Origin: an uncultured Collinsella sp.
Lineage (GTDB): Bacteria > Actinomycetota > Coriobacteriia > Coriobacteriales > Coriobacteriaceae
NCBI GenBank assembly: GCA_958349325.1
Contig: CATWCP010000075.1
Span: 1 to 5,564, forward strand
DNA length: 5,564 bases
Reading direction: 5' to 3'
Shown here: positions 1-5,553 of the stretch, piece after piece
How the letters are laid out: each line of letters begins with the position of its first letter
Position numbering within the stretch: the stretch's first letter is position 1
Translations under genes and position numbers: made by a program
The notes under the pieces: generated by a model
Database searches by the model: none
The model's input: the letters and a program-made list of their open reading frames with translations, nothing else
What the model was told of the DNA's origin: nothing

Positions 1-384
1 GTGATAGGCAAAGTCATCCTCGGCAATTCCCAGCTGGGCTGCGATGTCCGCTGGTGGATTAACAATCGAGAAATCGTAGACCACCGAGGTCACCTTCTCC
101 CCGCGGTGCTCATACGAAAAGCCCTGGGCACGGTCGTTTTTGCCCTGGAAAAACGCCTGGCCGGGAAGCCCCGCCGTGTCCTTAACGTAGGTACCCGATC
201 CACGACGGCTGGTAATAAGACCTTCCTCGGTGATTTGCTCGATAGCTCGTTTGACGGTGATTTTGGAAACGCTATAGAGCTCGCAGAACTCAACGACGGT
301 GGGAAGCTTGTCGCCCGGTTTAAGAGCGCCATCCTCAATACTCCGACGAATATCTGCAGCTATCGCCTCGTATTTGGGAATCAT
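1..384 (-). CDS. GntR-family transcriptional regulator, UTRA (HutC-like) type, 3' truncated by window edge
   Basis: The minus strand is open from an ATG at 384-382 to the window edge, giving 128 residues and no stop, so the C-terminus is missing. Residues about 4-67 form a GntR winged helix: KYEAIAADIRRSIEDG, then LKPGDKLPTV, the recognition-helix stretch YSVSKITVKRAIEQ (37-50) and the wing EEGLITSRRGSGTYV (53-67). From about residue 85 (RAQGFSYEHRGEKVTS onward) it reads like the start of a UTRA effector domain, which in this family binds a small molecule, often a phosphorylated sugar. The start is fixed by AAAGGAGG at 389-396, four bases upstream. It is divergent from the GH1-PTS genes and shares their 303-base control region, so it probably represses or controls them and itself. 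DNA binding is well supported; the effector (for example cellobiose 6-phosphate or glucose 6-phosphate) is inference. Confidence 0.93.
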   Translation of the reverse strand, partial: MIPKYEAIAADIRRSIEDGALKPGDKLPTVVEFCELYSVSKITVKRAIEQITEEGLITSRRGSGTYVKDTAGLPGQAFFQGKNDRAQGFSYEHRGEKVTSVVYDFSIVNPPADIAAQLGIAEDDFAYH

Positions 385-388
385 GGAA

Positions 389-396
389 CCTCCTTT
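389..396 (-). promoter_or_regulatory. Strong ribosome binding site of the GntR regulator
   Basis: On the minus strand AAAGGAGG precedes the ATG at 384-382 with a short spacer (TTCC). It fixes the start codon of the divergent regulator and confirms that the reading direction here is minus. Confidence 0.8.
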
Positions 397-413
397 CCGA
401 CATATATGAATAC

Positions 414-501
414 AAAAGTAAGTATAACCCTCAACAGGGCACCCATATTACTTTTATCTAAGAAGTTCGAGAAAGAAAAAAGAAAAAGACGCTTTACTTT
501 T
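414..501. promoter_or_regulatory. Candidate operator cluster: three TTACTTTT elements in the divergent control region
   Basis: AAAAGTAA at 414-421 and TTACTTTT at 448-455 form a perfect 8-bp inverted repeat with a 26-nt spacer, and TTACTTTT recurs directly at 494-501, 46 bp from the second copy. The second and third copies share TTACTTTTA. The third overlaps the likely -35 of the GH1-PTS promoter, and the first abuts a possible -10 (TATACT, 426-421, minus strand) for the regulator. The placement suits binding by the divergent GntR protein. The DNA between is AT-rich with a purine tract at 460-490. That these are the regulator's operators is inference, since GntR sites are usually short palindromes; coincidence in AT-rich DNA is possible. 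Confidence 0.45.
421..426 (-). promoter_or_regulatory. Possible -10 element for the GntR regulator
   Basis: TATACT on the minus strand, 37 bases before the ATG, is a good -10 match (5/6). No convincing -35 lies 16-18 bases upstream, so this is tentative. It directly abuts the first TTACTTTT element, which would fit autoregulation. Confidence 0.25.
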
Positions 502-520
502 AGAATTAGAGCGCTATAGT
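493..520 (+). promoter_or_regulatory. Likely sigma-70-type promoter for the GH1-PTS operon
   Basis: TTTACT (493-498, 4/6 match to TTGACA) and TATAGT (515-520, 5/6 match to TATAAT) are separated by 16 bases, placing the transcript start near 527, about 160 bases before the GH1 start codon. The AT-rich purine tract just upstream (460-490) could help polymerase binding. The -35 is embedded in the third TTACTTTT element, so a protein bound there would block transcription. Confidence 0.5.
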
Positions 521-535
521 TTAAGCAACGAACGG

Positions 536-557
536 AATCCTGCAGCAGACCAGGATT
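536..557 (+). other. Leader hairpin (perfect 7-bp inverted repeat)
   Basis: AATCCTG (536-542) and CAGGATT (551-557) are perfect complements around an 8-nt loop, about 10 bases downstream of the predicted transcript start. There is no U-run after it, so it is not a classical terminator. It could be a 5' mRNA structure or a second protein-binding palindrome. Confidence 0.35.
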
Positions 558-559
558 GA

Positions 560-657
560 CCGTTTGGGGACGGTTTTGTTTTGGCAGGTTGGATATCGGT
601 ATGACCGGTGCGCGCCCGCGCCGGATAACCTGCCAAAGCAAACCCGTCTCCAACCGG
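560..657. repeat. Long imperfect palindrome in the GH1 leader, built of two copies of an intergenic repeat
   Basis: The arms 560-590 and 627-657 are 31 nt each. In RNA they give 27 Watson-Crick pairs, two G-U pairs (568/649 and 579/638) and two mismatches (563/654 and 574/643). The innermost part of each arm is TTTGGCAGGTT or its complement. The 36-nt loop is GC-rich and contains a smaller CCGG...CCGG stem (605-624). The predicted transcript would fold into this hairpin 18 bases upstream of the GH1 ribosome binding site. No U-tract follows, so a terminator is unlikely. A diverged copy of the arm occurs at 4507-4531. A REP- or MITE-like dispersed element or an mRNA-stabilising leader are the main readings. 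Confidence 0.75.
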
Positions 658-687
658 AAGCTCTAGAACACGAAAGCGAGGACTTTG

Positions 688-2088
688 ATGGCACAGTATC
701 AGCTGCCCAACGACTTCTTCTTTGGCGCTGCTATGTCCGGCCCGCAGACTGAGGGTCAGTGGAACCAGGGCGGCAAGCTCGAGAACCTGTGGGACACCTG
801 GTCCATCCAGGATCTGGGTTCGTTCTACAACCGCGTTGGCTCTTACGCCGGCAATGACTTTATGGCCAAGTACCAGGAAGACTTTCGCATTTTGAAGGAC
901 TTGGGCCTGGATACCTATCGCACTTCCATCCAGTGGAGCCGTCTGCTCGATGCCGACGGCAACCTCAACGAGGAAGGTGCCGCGTGGTATCACGAGTTGT
1001 TCCGCGCCTCTCGCGAAGCCGGCCTGGAGCCGTTTGTCAACTTGTACCACTTTGATATGCCCACCTACCTTTTTAACCGTGGCGGCTGGGAGAGCCGTGA
1101 GGTCGTCGAGGCTTACGCGCATTACGCCGACGTCGCCTTCCGCGAGTTTGGCCAGGAGATTAAGTACTGGTTCACCTTTAACGAGCCCATCGTCGAGCCC
1201 GAGCAGCGCTATCAGGAGGGCGTGTGGTTCCCGCAGCTCCACGACTTCAACCGCGCCCGCACCGTGCAGTATCACATCTCGCTGGCACATGCGCTGGCCG
1301 TGGCCAACTACCGTCGCGCCTATGACGAGGGCGCTATTCGCGCCGATGCCAAGATCGGCATGATCAACTGCTTTACTCCGGTCTACACCAAGGAGAACCC
1401 CAGCGAGGCAGACCTCGAGGCCGTGCGTATGACCAGCGGCATCAACAATCGCTGGTGGCTCGACCTTATTACCAAGGGCGAGCTTCCTGCCGACGTGCTC
1501 GATAGCCTGGCCGAGGGCGGCGTTAAGCTCCCGTTCCGTGCCGGCGACCAAGAGATTCTCAAGCAGGGTGTTGTCGACTGGCTCGGCTGCAACTACTACC
1601 ACCCCACGCGCGTTCAGGCGCCGGCGAGCAAGATCGACCAGTACGGTCTGCCGCACTTTGCCGACGAGTACGTGTGGCCCGACGCCGTTATGAACGAGAG
1701 CCGCGGCTGGGAGATCTACCCGCAGGGCCTCTACGACTTTGGCATGGACTGCGCTAAGAACTACCCCGATCTTGAGTGGTTCGTTTCCGAGAACGGCATC
1801 GGCATCATGGACGAATACAAGAACCGTGACGCCGAAGGAACCATCCAGGATGACTACCGAGTCGACTTTGTGCGCCAACACCTGGAGTGGGTTGCCAAGG
1901 CAATCTCCGAGGGCGCCAAATGCCGGGGCTATCACTATTGGGCCGTCATCGATAACTGGTCTTGGGCCAATGCCTTTAAGAATCGCTATGGCTTTGTCGA
2001 GGTCGATCTCATGGACGGCTACAAGCGCCGCCTTAAGAAGTCGGCAGCCTGGCTCAAACAGGTCGCCACGACCCACGTGGTTGATTAG
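688..2088 (+). CDS. GH1 6-phospho-beta-glycosidase (6-phospho-beta-glucosidase-like)
   Basis: The 466-residue cytoplasmic enzyme has the usual GH1 (beta/alpha)8-barrel length and no signal peptide. It hydrolyses phosphorylated beta-glycosides delivered by the PTS, giving a hexose 6-phosphate plus aglycone. Visible motifs are the N-terminal FFFGAAMSGPQTEG with glycon-binding Gln20, NLYHFDMP with His121, TFNEP with acid/base Glu166, and SENG with nucleophile Glu368. The C-terminal loop DNWSWANAFKNRYGF (422-436) has Ser425 where ordinary beta-glucosidases usually carry Glu, together with Lys431 and Tyr434; this matches the Ser/Lys/Tyr 6-phosphate-binding loop. Trp426 after the Ser is a feature of 6-phospho-beta-galactosidases such as LacG, so the sugar is not settled. 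ATG 688 is preferred over the overlapping TTG at 685 because GAGG at 678-681 is well spaced to it. It is the first gene of the operon and faces the GntR regulator. Confidence 0.94.
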   Translation: MAQYQLPNDFFFGAAMSGPQTEGQWNQGGKLENLWDTWSIQDLGSFYNRVGSYAGNDFMAKYQEDFRILKDLGLDTYRTSIQWSRLLDADGNLNEEGAAWYHELFRASREAGLEPFVNLYHFDMPTYLFNRGGWESREVVEAYAHYADVAFREFGQEIKYWFTFNEPIVEPEQRYQEGVWFPQLHDFNRARTVQYHISLAHALAVANYRRAYDEGAIRADAKIGMINCFTPVYTKENPSEADLEAVRMTSGINNRWWLDLITKGELPADVLDSLAEGGVKLPFRAGDQEILKQGVVDWLGCNYYHPTRVQAPASKIDQYGLPHFADEYVWPDAVMNESRGWEIYPQGLYDFGMDCAKNYPDLEWFVSENGIGIMDEYKNRDAEGTIQDDYRVDFVRQHLEWVAKAISEGAKCRGYHYWAVIDNWSWANAFKNRYGFVEVDLMDGYKRRLKKSAAWLKQVATTHVVD

Positions 2089-2093
2089 CGACC

Positions 2094-2170
2094 GGGCGAA
2101 CGCCCAGACCGCGCGCCGCCGCGCGCAACACATGGCACATCTGGTGGCAGAGGGCGACAGACCACCGTGC
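2094..2170 (+). other. Cluster of intercistronic hairpins between GH1 and PTS IIC
   Basis: Three inverted repeats follow the GH1 stop. GGGCG-AA-CGCCC is at 2094-2105, GCGCGC-CGCC-GCGCGC (perfect 6-bp stem) at 2111-2126, and a longer one pairs GCAC (2135-2138) plus GGTGG (2143-2147) with CCACC-GTGC (2162-2170). None is followed by a U-run, so transcription probably continues into IIC. They may protect mRNA ends or set different expression of enzyme and transporter. No gene or convincing promoter was seen in this 120-base gap. Confidence 0.5.
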
Positions 2171-2208
2171 GCATAGGAAAAGGCCGGATTTGAAAGTTAG
2201 GAGCAATC

Positions 2209-3552
2209 ATGACCAGTGACAACGGAAAGAGCTTCCTCGACAAGTTTGCCGAGGTCTCTGCGAAGGTGGGAAACCAGGTTCACCTGCGTTCCCTGCGTGA
2301 CGCCTTCGCGACCATCACGCCGCTCTATATCCTTGCGGGTATCGCGGTTCTTATTAATAACGTCGTGTTCCCTCTGTTCCCGCTCGATGCGGCGGGCCTT
2401 GCCAACCTTCAGACGTGGGGTTCGGCAATTACGCTGGGCACCCTCAACGTCTCTGCCATTATCTTGGCCGGATTGATTGGCTACAGCCTCGCCAAGAACA
2501 AGCGTTTCGATAACCCGCTCGCTTGCGTGGTCGTCGCCATCTCTGCCTTCGTCATCATGATGCCGCAGCAGATCACCGCCTCGCTTGCCGCCACGAGCCC
2601 GCTGCTCACCGACAAGATCACCTCCGCCGAGGTCACGGGCGCCCTTTCGACTGCCAACACCGGCACCAACGGTCTGTTCTCGGCTATTATCATCGCCCTG
2701 CTTTCCGTCTCACTCTTCATCAAGATTTCTGGCGTCGAGAAGCTCAAGGTTAAGCTGGGCGAGGGTGTGCCCCCCGCGGTCTCCAACTCCTTCAACGTCA
2801 TGATCCCGATGCTGCTCAACCTCGCGATCTTCGCTCTTGCCGCGGCCCTGCTCGCCGTGTGCGCCGGCACCGATCTGTGCACCATCATCTCCACGTGCAT
2901 CTCCAACCCGCTCAAGAGCATCATGAACGCCGGTCCGTGGGCTGTTATCCTCATCTACACCCTTGCCAACCTGCTGTTCTGCGTCGGTATTCACCAGTCC
3001 ACCATCTCTGGCGCTACCGTCGAGCCGATCCTGACCATGCTCATCGTCGACAACATGGCTACCTTTGCCGCCGGTGGCACCATCCAGCCCGATCACTACA
3101 TGAACATGCAGATCGTTAACAGCTTTGCCCTCATCGGCGGCTCGGGCTGCACCCTCATGCTTCTGCTCGACACGCTCCTGTTCTCCAAGAACAAGGCTTC
3201 CGAGACCGTTTCCAAGATGGCTATCCTGCCTGGTCTGTTCAACATCAACGAGCCGGTTATCTACGGTTACCCCATCGTGTACAACCTGCCGCTCATGATT
3301 CCGTTTGTCCTCCTCCCCGATCTGTTCATCGGCATCACCTATGGCCTTACCTGCGCAGGCATCATCAGCCCCTGCATCGCCCAGGTGCCCTGGACCATGC
3401 CTCCCGTCATCAATGCCCTGCTCGCTACGGGCTTTGATTGGCGCGCCGGCGTGTGGCAGGCTCTCGAGATTGTCATTGGCATGGCCGTCTACCTGCCCTT
3501 TATGAAGATTTCCGAGAAGGCAATCGCCAAGCAGGAGGCTCTCGCCGAGTAG
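2209..3552 (+). CDS. PTS Lac/Cel-family sugar transporter subunit IIC (cellobiose/beta-glucoside-type permease)
   Basis: The 447-residue integral membrane protein is the channel of a lactose/cellobiose-family PTS and matches the usual size of stand-alone IIC proteins. It moves the sugar across the membrane for phosphorylation by IIB. An N-terminal amphipathic stretch (about 8-35) precedes many hydrophobic segments, clearest near 36-56, 74-92, 104-120, 157-172, 197-218, 243-262, 303-325, 360-380 and 415-431. The motif GIHQS carries His262, and FNINEPVIYGYPIVYN carries Glu348; these correspond to the substrate-binding His and Glu known from ChbC-type structures. The C-terminus KISEKAIAKQEALAE is charged and cytosolic, with no fused IIA or IIB domain. 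AGGAG at 2199-2203, five bases before the ATG, fixes the start. Separate IIB and IIA genes follow, completing the permease. Exact sugar is not readable from sequence alone. Confidence 0.95.
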   Translation: MTSDNGKSFLDKFAEVSAKVGNQVHLRSLRDAFATITPLYILAGIAVLINNVVFPLFPLDAAGLANLQTWGSAITLGTLNVSAIILAGLIGYSLAKNKRFDNPLACVVVAISAFVIMMPQQITASLAATSPLLTDKITSAEVTGALSTANTGTNGLFSAIIIALLSVSLFIKISGVEKLKVKLGEGVPPAVSNSFNVMIPMLLNLAIFALAAALLAVCAGTDLCTIISTCISNPLKSIMNAGPWAVILIYTLANLLFCVGIHQSTISGATVEPILTMLIVDNMATFAAGGTIQPDHYMNMQIVNSFALIGGSGCTLMLLLDTLLFSKNKASETVSKMAILPGLFNINEPVIYGYPIVYNLPLMIPFVLLPDLFIGITYGLTCAGIISPCIAQVPWTMPPVINALLATGFDWRAGVWQALEIVIGMAVYLPFMKISEKAIAKQEALAE

Positions 3553-3581
3553 AACGCCTAACGTTCGTCCCTTTCACCTTT

Positions 3582-3612
3582 GCGGGCGCCGGTACGCGGT
3601 GCCGGTGCCCGC
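3582..3612 (+). other. Strong intercistronic hairpin between IIC and IIB (possible attenuator or mRNA stabiliser)
   Basis: The arms 3582-3595 and 3599-3612 form a 14-bp stem with two G-U pairs around a GCG loop. The sequence after it is CU-rich (GGCTCTCTCCCTT) without a clean U-run, so it is at best a weak terminator. GTCCCTTT (3567-3574) lies just upstream, as it does before the operon terminator at 4417. Placed between the membrane subunit and the soluble IIB and IIA genes, it may reduce read-through or protect the upstream message. Confidence 0.55.
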
Positions 3613-3682
3613 GGCTCTCTCCCTTGTGTAAAGATGCAGGGGGGTGGGCACAATAGCCGCAAGGAATAAAACCAGTTGTCGT

Positions 3683-3697
3683 CTGCGCGCCGCGCAG
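3683..3697 (+). other. Small hairpin next to the IIB ribosome binding site
   Basis: CTGCGC-GCC-GCGCAG is a perfect 6-bp stem ending five bases before the strong AAGGAGG (3702-3708) of IIB. It leaves the ribosome binding site free and might keep the initiation region accessible. A weak promoter-like pair (TTGTGT 3624-3629, CACAAT 3649-3654) has a 19-base spacer and is not convincing, so a separate IIB promoter is not claimed. Confidence 0.35.
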
Positions 3698-3713
3698 TTA
3701 TAAGGAGGAAACC

Positions 3714-4016
3714 ATGAAGAAGATCATGCTCTGCTGCAATGCCGGTATGTCCACGAGCCTGCTGGTCCAGAAGATGCAGGCCGAGGTTGCAAACCGTGGT
3801 CTGGATATCGAGGTCGAGGCTCGTCCCATGAATGAGGCCCACGATCACCTGGACGAGTGCGACATGTTGCTGCTTGGCCCGCAGATCGGCTACACCAAGG
3901 GCGACTTTGAGAAGGAGGCCGCCGGTCGTTTTCCGGTCGAGGTCATCAACATGGTCGACTACGGCCGCATGAACGCTGCCGGCATCATCGACCACTGCGT
4001 CAGCGTGATGGGCTAG
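3714..4016 (+). CDS. PTS Lac/Cel-family sugar transporter subunit IIB
   Basis: The 100-residue cytosolic protein takes phosphate from IIA on a cysteine and passes it to the sugar bound by IIC. The N-terminal MKKIMLCCNAGMSTSLLVQK is the classic CelA/ChbB-type beta-strand and P-loop. By alignment with the C-S/N-A-G-M-S-T-S motif Cys8 is the phosphorylated residue, and Cys7 is an extra neighbour. Later stretches, DMLLLGPQIGY (50-60) and the final VINMVDYGRMNAAGI segment, fit the single-domain alpha/beta fold. Length is normal for a stand-alone IIB. AAGGAGG at 3702-3708 gives a very strong start. It is 161 bases from IIC, with a hairpin between, but only nine bases from IIA, so IIB and IIA are surely co-translated neighbours. 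Clustering with GH1 and IIC supports beta-glucoside or cellobiose transport. Confidence 0.96.
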   Translation: MKKIMLCCNAGMSTSLLVQKMQAEVANRGLDIEVEARPMNEAHDHLDECDMLLLGPQIGYTKGDFEKEAAGRFPVEVINMVDYGRMNAAGIIDHCVSVMG

Positions 4017-4025
4017 GTGCTCTGT

Positions 4026-4358
4026 ATGGAGGATATGAACGAACTGCAGATGACCTGCTTCGAGATCATCAGCTACGTCGGTACCGCCAAGAGCATGTAC
4101 ATCAATGCCGTGCAAAAGGCCAAGGAGGGCGATTTTGACGCCGCCGAGGAGCTTATCAAGCAGGGCGACGAGGCCTATAACGGTGGCCACGATGTTCACA
4201 TGGGGCTTCTGAAGAAAGAGGCCAACGGCGAGCGTAACGGCGAGGCCCCGTTGATTCTGCTGCATGCCGAGGACCAGATGGCCGGTACCGAGACCATGCG
4301 CGTCATGGCGACGGAGCTCATCGAGATCCACAAGCAGCTGCAGGCACTTAAGGCCTAG
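4026..4358 (+). CDS. PTS Lac/Cel-family sugar transporter subunit IIA
   Basis: The 110-residue cytosolic, helical phosphocarrier accepts phosphate from HPr and gives it to IIB. Members of this family are trimeric three-helix bundles. MTCFEIISYVGTAKSMYINAV and AKEGDFDAAEELIKQGDEAY are typical helices, and LLHAEDQM contains the phosphorylated His80 and the metal-binding Asp83 (numbered from ATG 4026). Length is typical of LacA/ChbA-type IIA. Start choice is uncertain: GTG 4017 and ATG 4035 are in frame too. ATG 4026 follows a weak GGTG (4016-4019), whereas GGAGG at 4028-4032 is too close (two bases) to ATG 4035. All choices keep the active site. It ends the PTS operon: tandem hairpins and a terminator follow. 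Confidence 0.94.
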   Translation: MEDMNELQMTCFEIISYVGTAKSMYINAVQKAKEGDFDAAEELIKQGDEAYNGGHDVHMGLLKKEANGERNGEAPLILLHAEDQMAGTETMRVMATELIEIHKQLQALKA

Positions 4359-4360
4359 TC

Positions 4361-4391
4361 GGCGTTATCGCCGCGAAGGACCGTGCGGTCC
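4361..4391 (+). other. Two small hairpins directly after the IIA stop
   Basis: GGCG-TTAT-CGCC (4361-4372) and GGACCG-TG-CGGTCC (4378-4391, best drawn as a 5-bp stem with a GTGC loop) follow the stop codon and come before the main terminator. They have no U-run and may simply stabilise the 3' end of the message. Confidence 0.4.
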
Positions 4392-4416
4392 AACAGACAA
4401 CATAGTCCCTTTGACG

Positions 4417-4454
4417 GGCGCCGGGAGTCTCCGCCTCCCGGCGCCTCTATTTTT
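4417..4454 (+). terminator. Rho-independent terminator of the GH1-PTS operon
   Basis: GGCGCCGGGAG (4417-4427) pairs perfectly with CTCCCGGCGCC (4435-4445) around a 7-nt loop, and TCTATTTTT follows to 4454. The 11-bp GC-rich stem with a U-rich tail is a textbook intrinsic terminator. It separates the PTS operon from the ROK kinase, which therefore needs its own promoter or read-through. Confidence 0.9.
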
Positions 4455-4504
4455 GGGGATGGTCTTGTGCGGCCTGTTGAGCGGCCATTTGCGTTTCCCC
4501 AGAT

Positions 4505-4546
4505 AAAACCTGCCAAAACAAACCTGTCCCTTTTTGGTAGGTTTTT
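4505..4546. repeat. Third copy of the TTTGGCAGGTT repeat, forming its own hairpin upstream of the ROK kinase
   Basis: AAAACCTGCCAAAA (4505-4518) and TTTTGGTAGGTTTT (4532-4545) pair over 14 bp with one G-U pair around a 13-nt loop. The left arm plus loop (4507-4531), reverse-complemented, matches 566-590 at 22 of 25 positions. The A- and T-runs at both ends could allow it to act as a weak terminator in either direction, or it may be a dispersed intergenic element. It lies between the operon terminator and the kinase, about 55 bases before the kinase start. Confidence 0.65.
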
Positions 4547-4599
4547 GCCTTGGGAGCGGTACCATACAGGCAATGTTTAAACGAGAAAGGCGGGCTCCC

Positions 4600-5553
4600 A
4601 TGGAACCTAAGCAGTACTACATCGGCATTGACGTCGGCGGCACTTCGGTTAAGGAGGGTCTGTTCGACGAGGACGGCAACCTGCTGGCCAAGGCCAGCGT
4701 GCCTACGCCTCCCATCGTTGACGCTGCGGGCTTTGCCGCGGTGACCGAGGCTATCGACCAGGTGGTCGCCAAGGCCCAGATTCCGCGCGCCTTTGTGGCT
4801 GGCATTGGCCTGGCCGTTCCGTGCCCCATCCCGGCGTCGGGCGATGCCAAGGTCAAGGCCAACATTGCCATTAACCTGCCCGAGCTGAGGATCGCCATTC
4901 AGCAGCACTGCCCCGACGCGGTCGTTAAGTACGAGAACGATGCCAACGCCGCCGCCATGGGCGAGGCCTGGCTCGGCTCTGCCAAGGGCGTGCAGAACGT
5001 GGTGATGGTCACCATCGGTACCGGCGTGGGTGGCGGCGTTATCGTTAATGGCGACGTGGTATCGGGCGTTGTGGGTGCTGGCGGCGAGATTGGCCACATG
5101 TGCCTGAACCCAGCTGAGGAGCGCACCTGCGGCTGCGGCGGCCATGGCCACCTGGAGCAGTATTCCAGCGCCACCGGCGTGGTGAGCAACTACCTTGCCG
5201 AGTGCAAGAAGGCGGGCGTCGAGCCCATCGAGCTCACCGGCCCCTCCGATTCCAAGGACGTGTTCCAGGCCTGCCGCGAGGGAGACAAGCTCGCGCTGGC
5301 CGCGGCCGATACCATGGCCGATTATCTCGGTCGTGCCCTGGCGCTTATTGCCAACGTGGTCGACCCCGAGATGTTCCTGATCGGCGGCGGTGCGTCTGCC
5401 TCGGCCGATGTCTACCTCGACAAGGTTCGCGAGCACTTCCAGCGCTACGCGCTTTCCGCCTCGCGCGAGACGCCCATTAAGGTCGCTTCGCTCGGCAACG
5501 ACGCCGGCATCATCGGTGCCGCCTACGTAGCCCTGCGCGCTGCCGGCAAATAG
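4600..5553 (+). CDS. ROK-family sugar kinase, probable glucokinase
   Basis: The 317-residue cytosolic ATP-dependent kinase has the usual ROK length. It likely phosphorylates free glucose, including the aglycone released by the GH1 enzyme from cellobiose 6-phosphate-like substrates. Seen: phosphate-1 loop DVGGTSVK (11-18), sugar-binding and catalytic ENDANA (112-117, catalytic Asp114), TIGTGVGGG (138-146), GEIGHM (162-167) with Glu163 and His166, and the zinc motif TCGCGGHGHLEQY (176-188). In the zinc motif Cys177 and Cys179 are present but His184 replaces the usual third Cys. The adenosine-side motif LIGGGAS (260-266) is also present. ATG 4600 is chosen because the domain starts at YYIGIDVGGT and AAAGG (4586-4590) is nine bases upstream; ATG 4573 would only add a basic tail. 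It is separated from the PTS genes by a terminator. Only glucose specificity is inferred; other hexoses or N-acetyl sugars remain possible. No clear promoter seen. Confidence 0.93.
   Translation: MEPKQYYIGIDVGGTSVKEGLFDEDGNLLAKASVPTPPIVDAAGFAAVTEAIDQVVAKAQIPRAFVAGIGLAVPCPIPASGDAKVKANIAINLPELRIAIQQHCPDAVVKYENDANAAAMGEAWLGSAKGVQNVVMVTIGTGVGGGVIVNGDVVSGVVGAGGEIGHMCLNPAEERTCGCGGHGHLEQYSSATGVVSNYLAECKKAGVEPIELTGPSDSKDVFQACREGDKLALAAADTMADYLGRALALIANVVDPEMFLIGGGASASADVYLDKVREHFQRYALSASRETPIKVASLGNDAGIIGAAYVALRAAGK

Noticed and set aside
1..519. Forward open frame over the regulator region (172 codons)
   Set aside because: It is the complement of the GntR gene, whose helix-turn-helix and ribosome binding site are clear. 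Its tail is the AT-rich control region, giving a lysine/arginine-rich nonsense peptide.
560..657. Leader palindrome as a Rho-independent terminator or BglG/LicT-type antiterminator site
   Set aside because: No U-run follows the stem, and no BglG-family antiterminator gene is in the window; the local regulator is GntR type.
514..2133. Long open frame on the minus strand (539 codons) across the GH1 gene
   Set aside because: It lies antisense to a gene with intact GH1 catalytic motifs. Its composition (Val/Leu/Ala/Gly/Asp rich, low complexity) is what strong GC third-position bias creates on the opposite strand. No family motif or ribosome binding site seen.
4534..4565. Promoter for the ROK gene (TTGGTA 4534-4539 with TACCAT 4560-4565)
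   Set aside because: The spacer is 20 bases and the -10 matches only 4/6. Not strong enough to annotate, although some promoter is expected downstream of the terminator.
4534..4599. Longer N-terminus for the ROK kinase (starts near 4534 or at ATG 4573)
   Set aside because: The upstream frame runs through the repeat hairpin and encodes no family sequence. The ROK fold begins right after ATG 4600, which has a suitable ribosome binding site.
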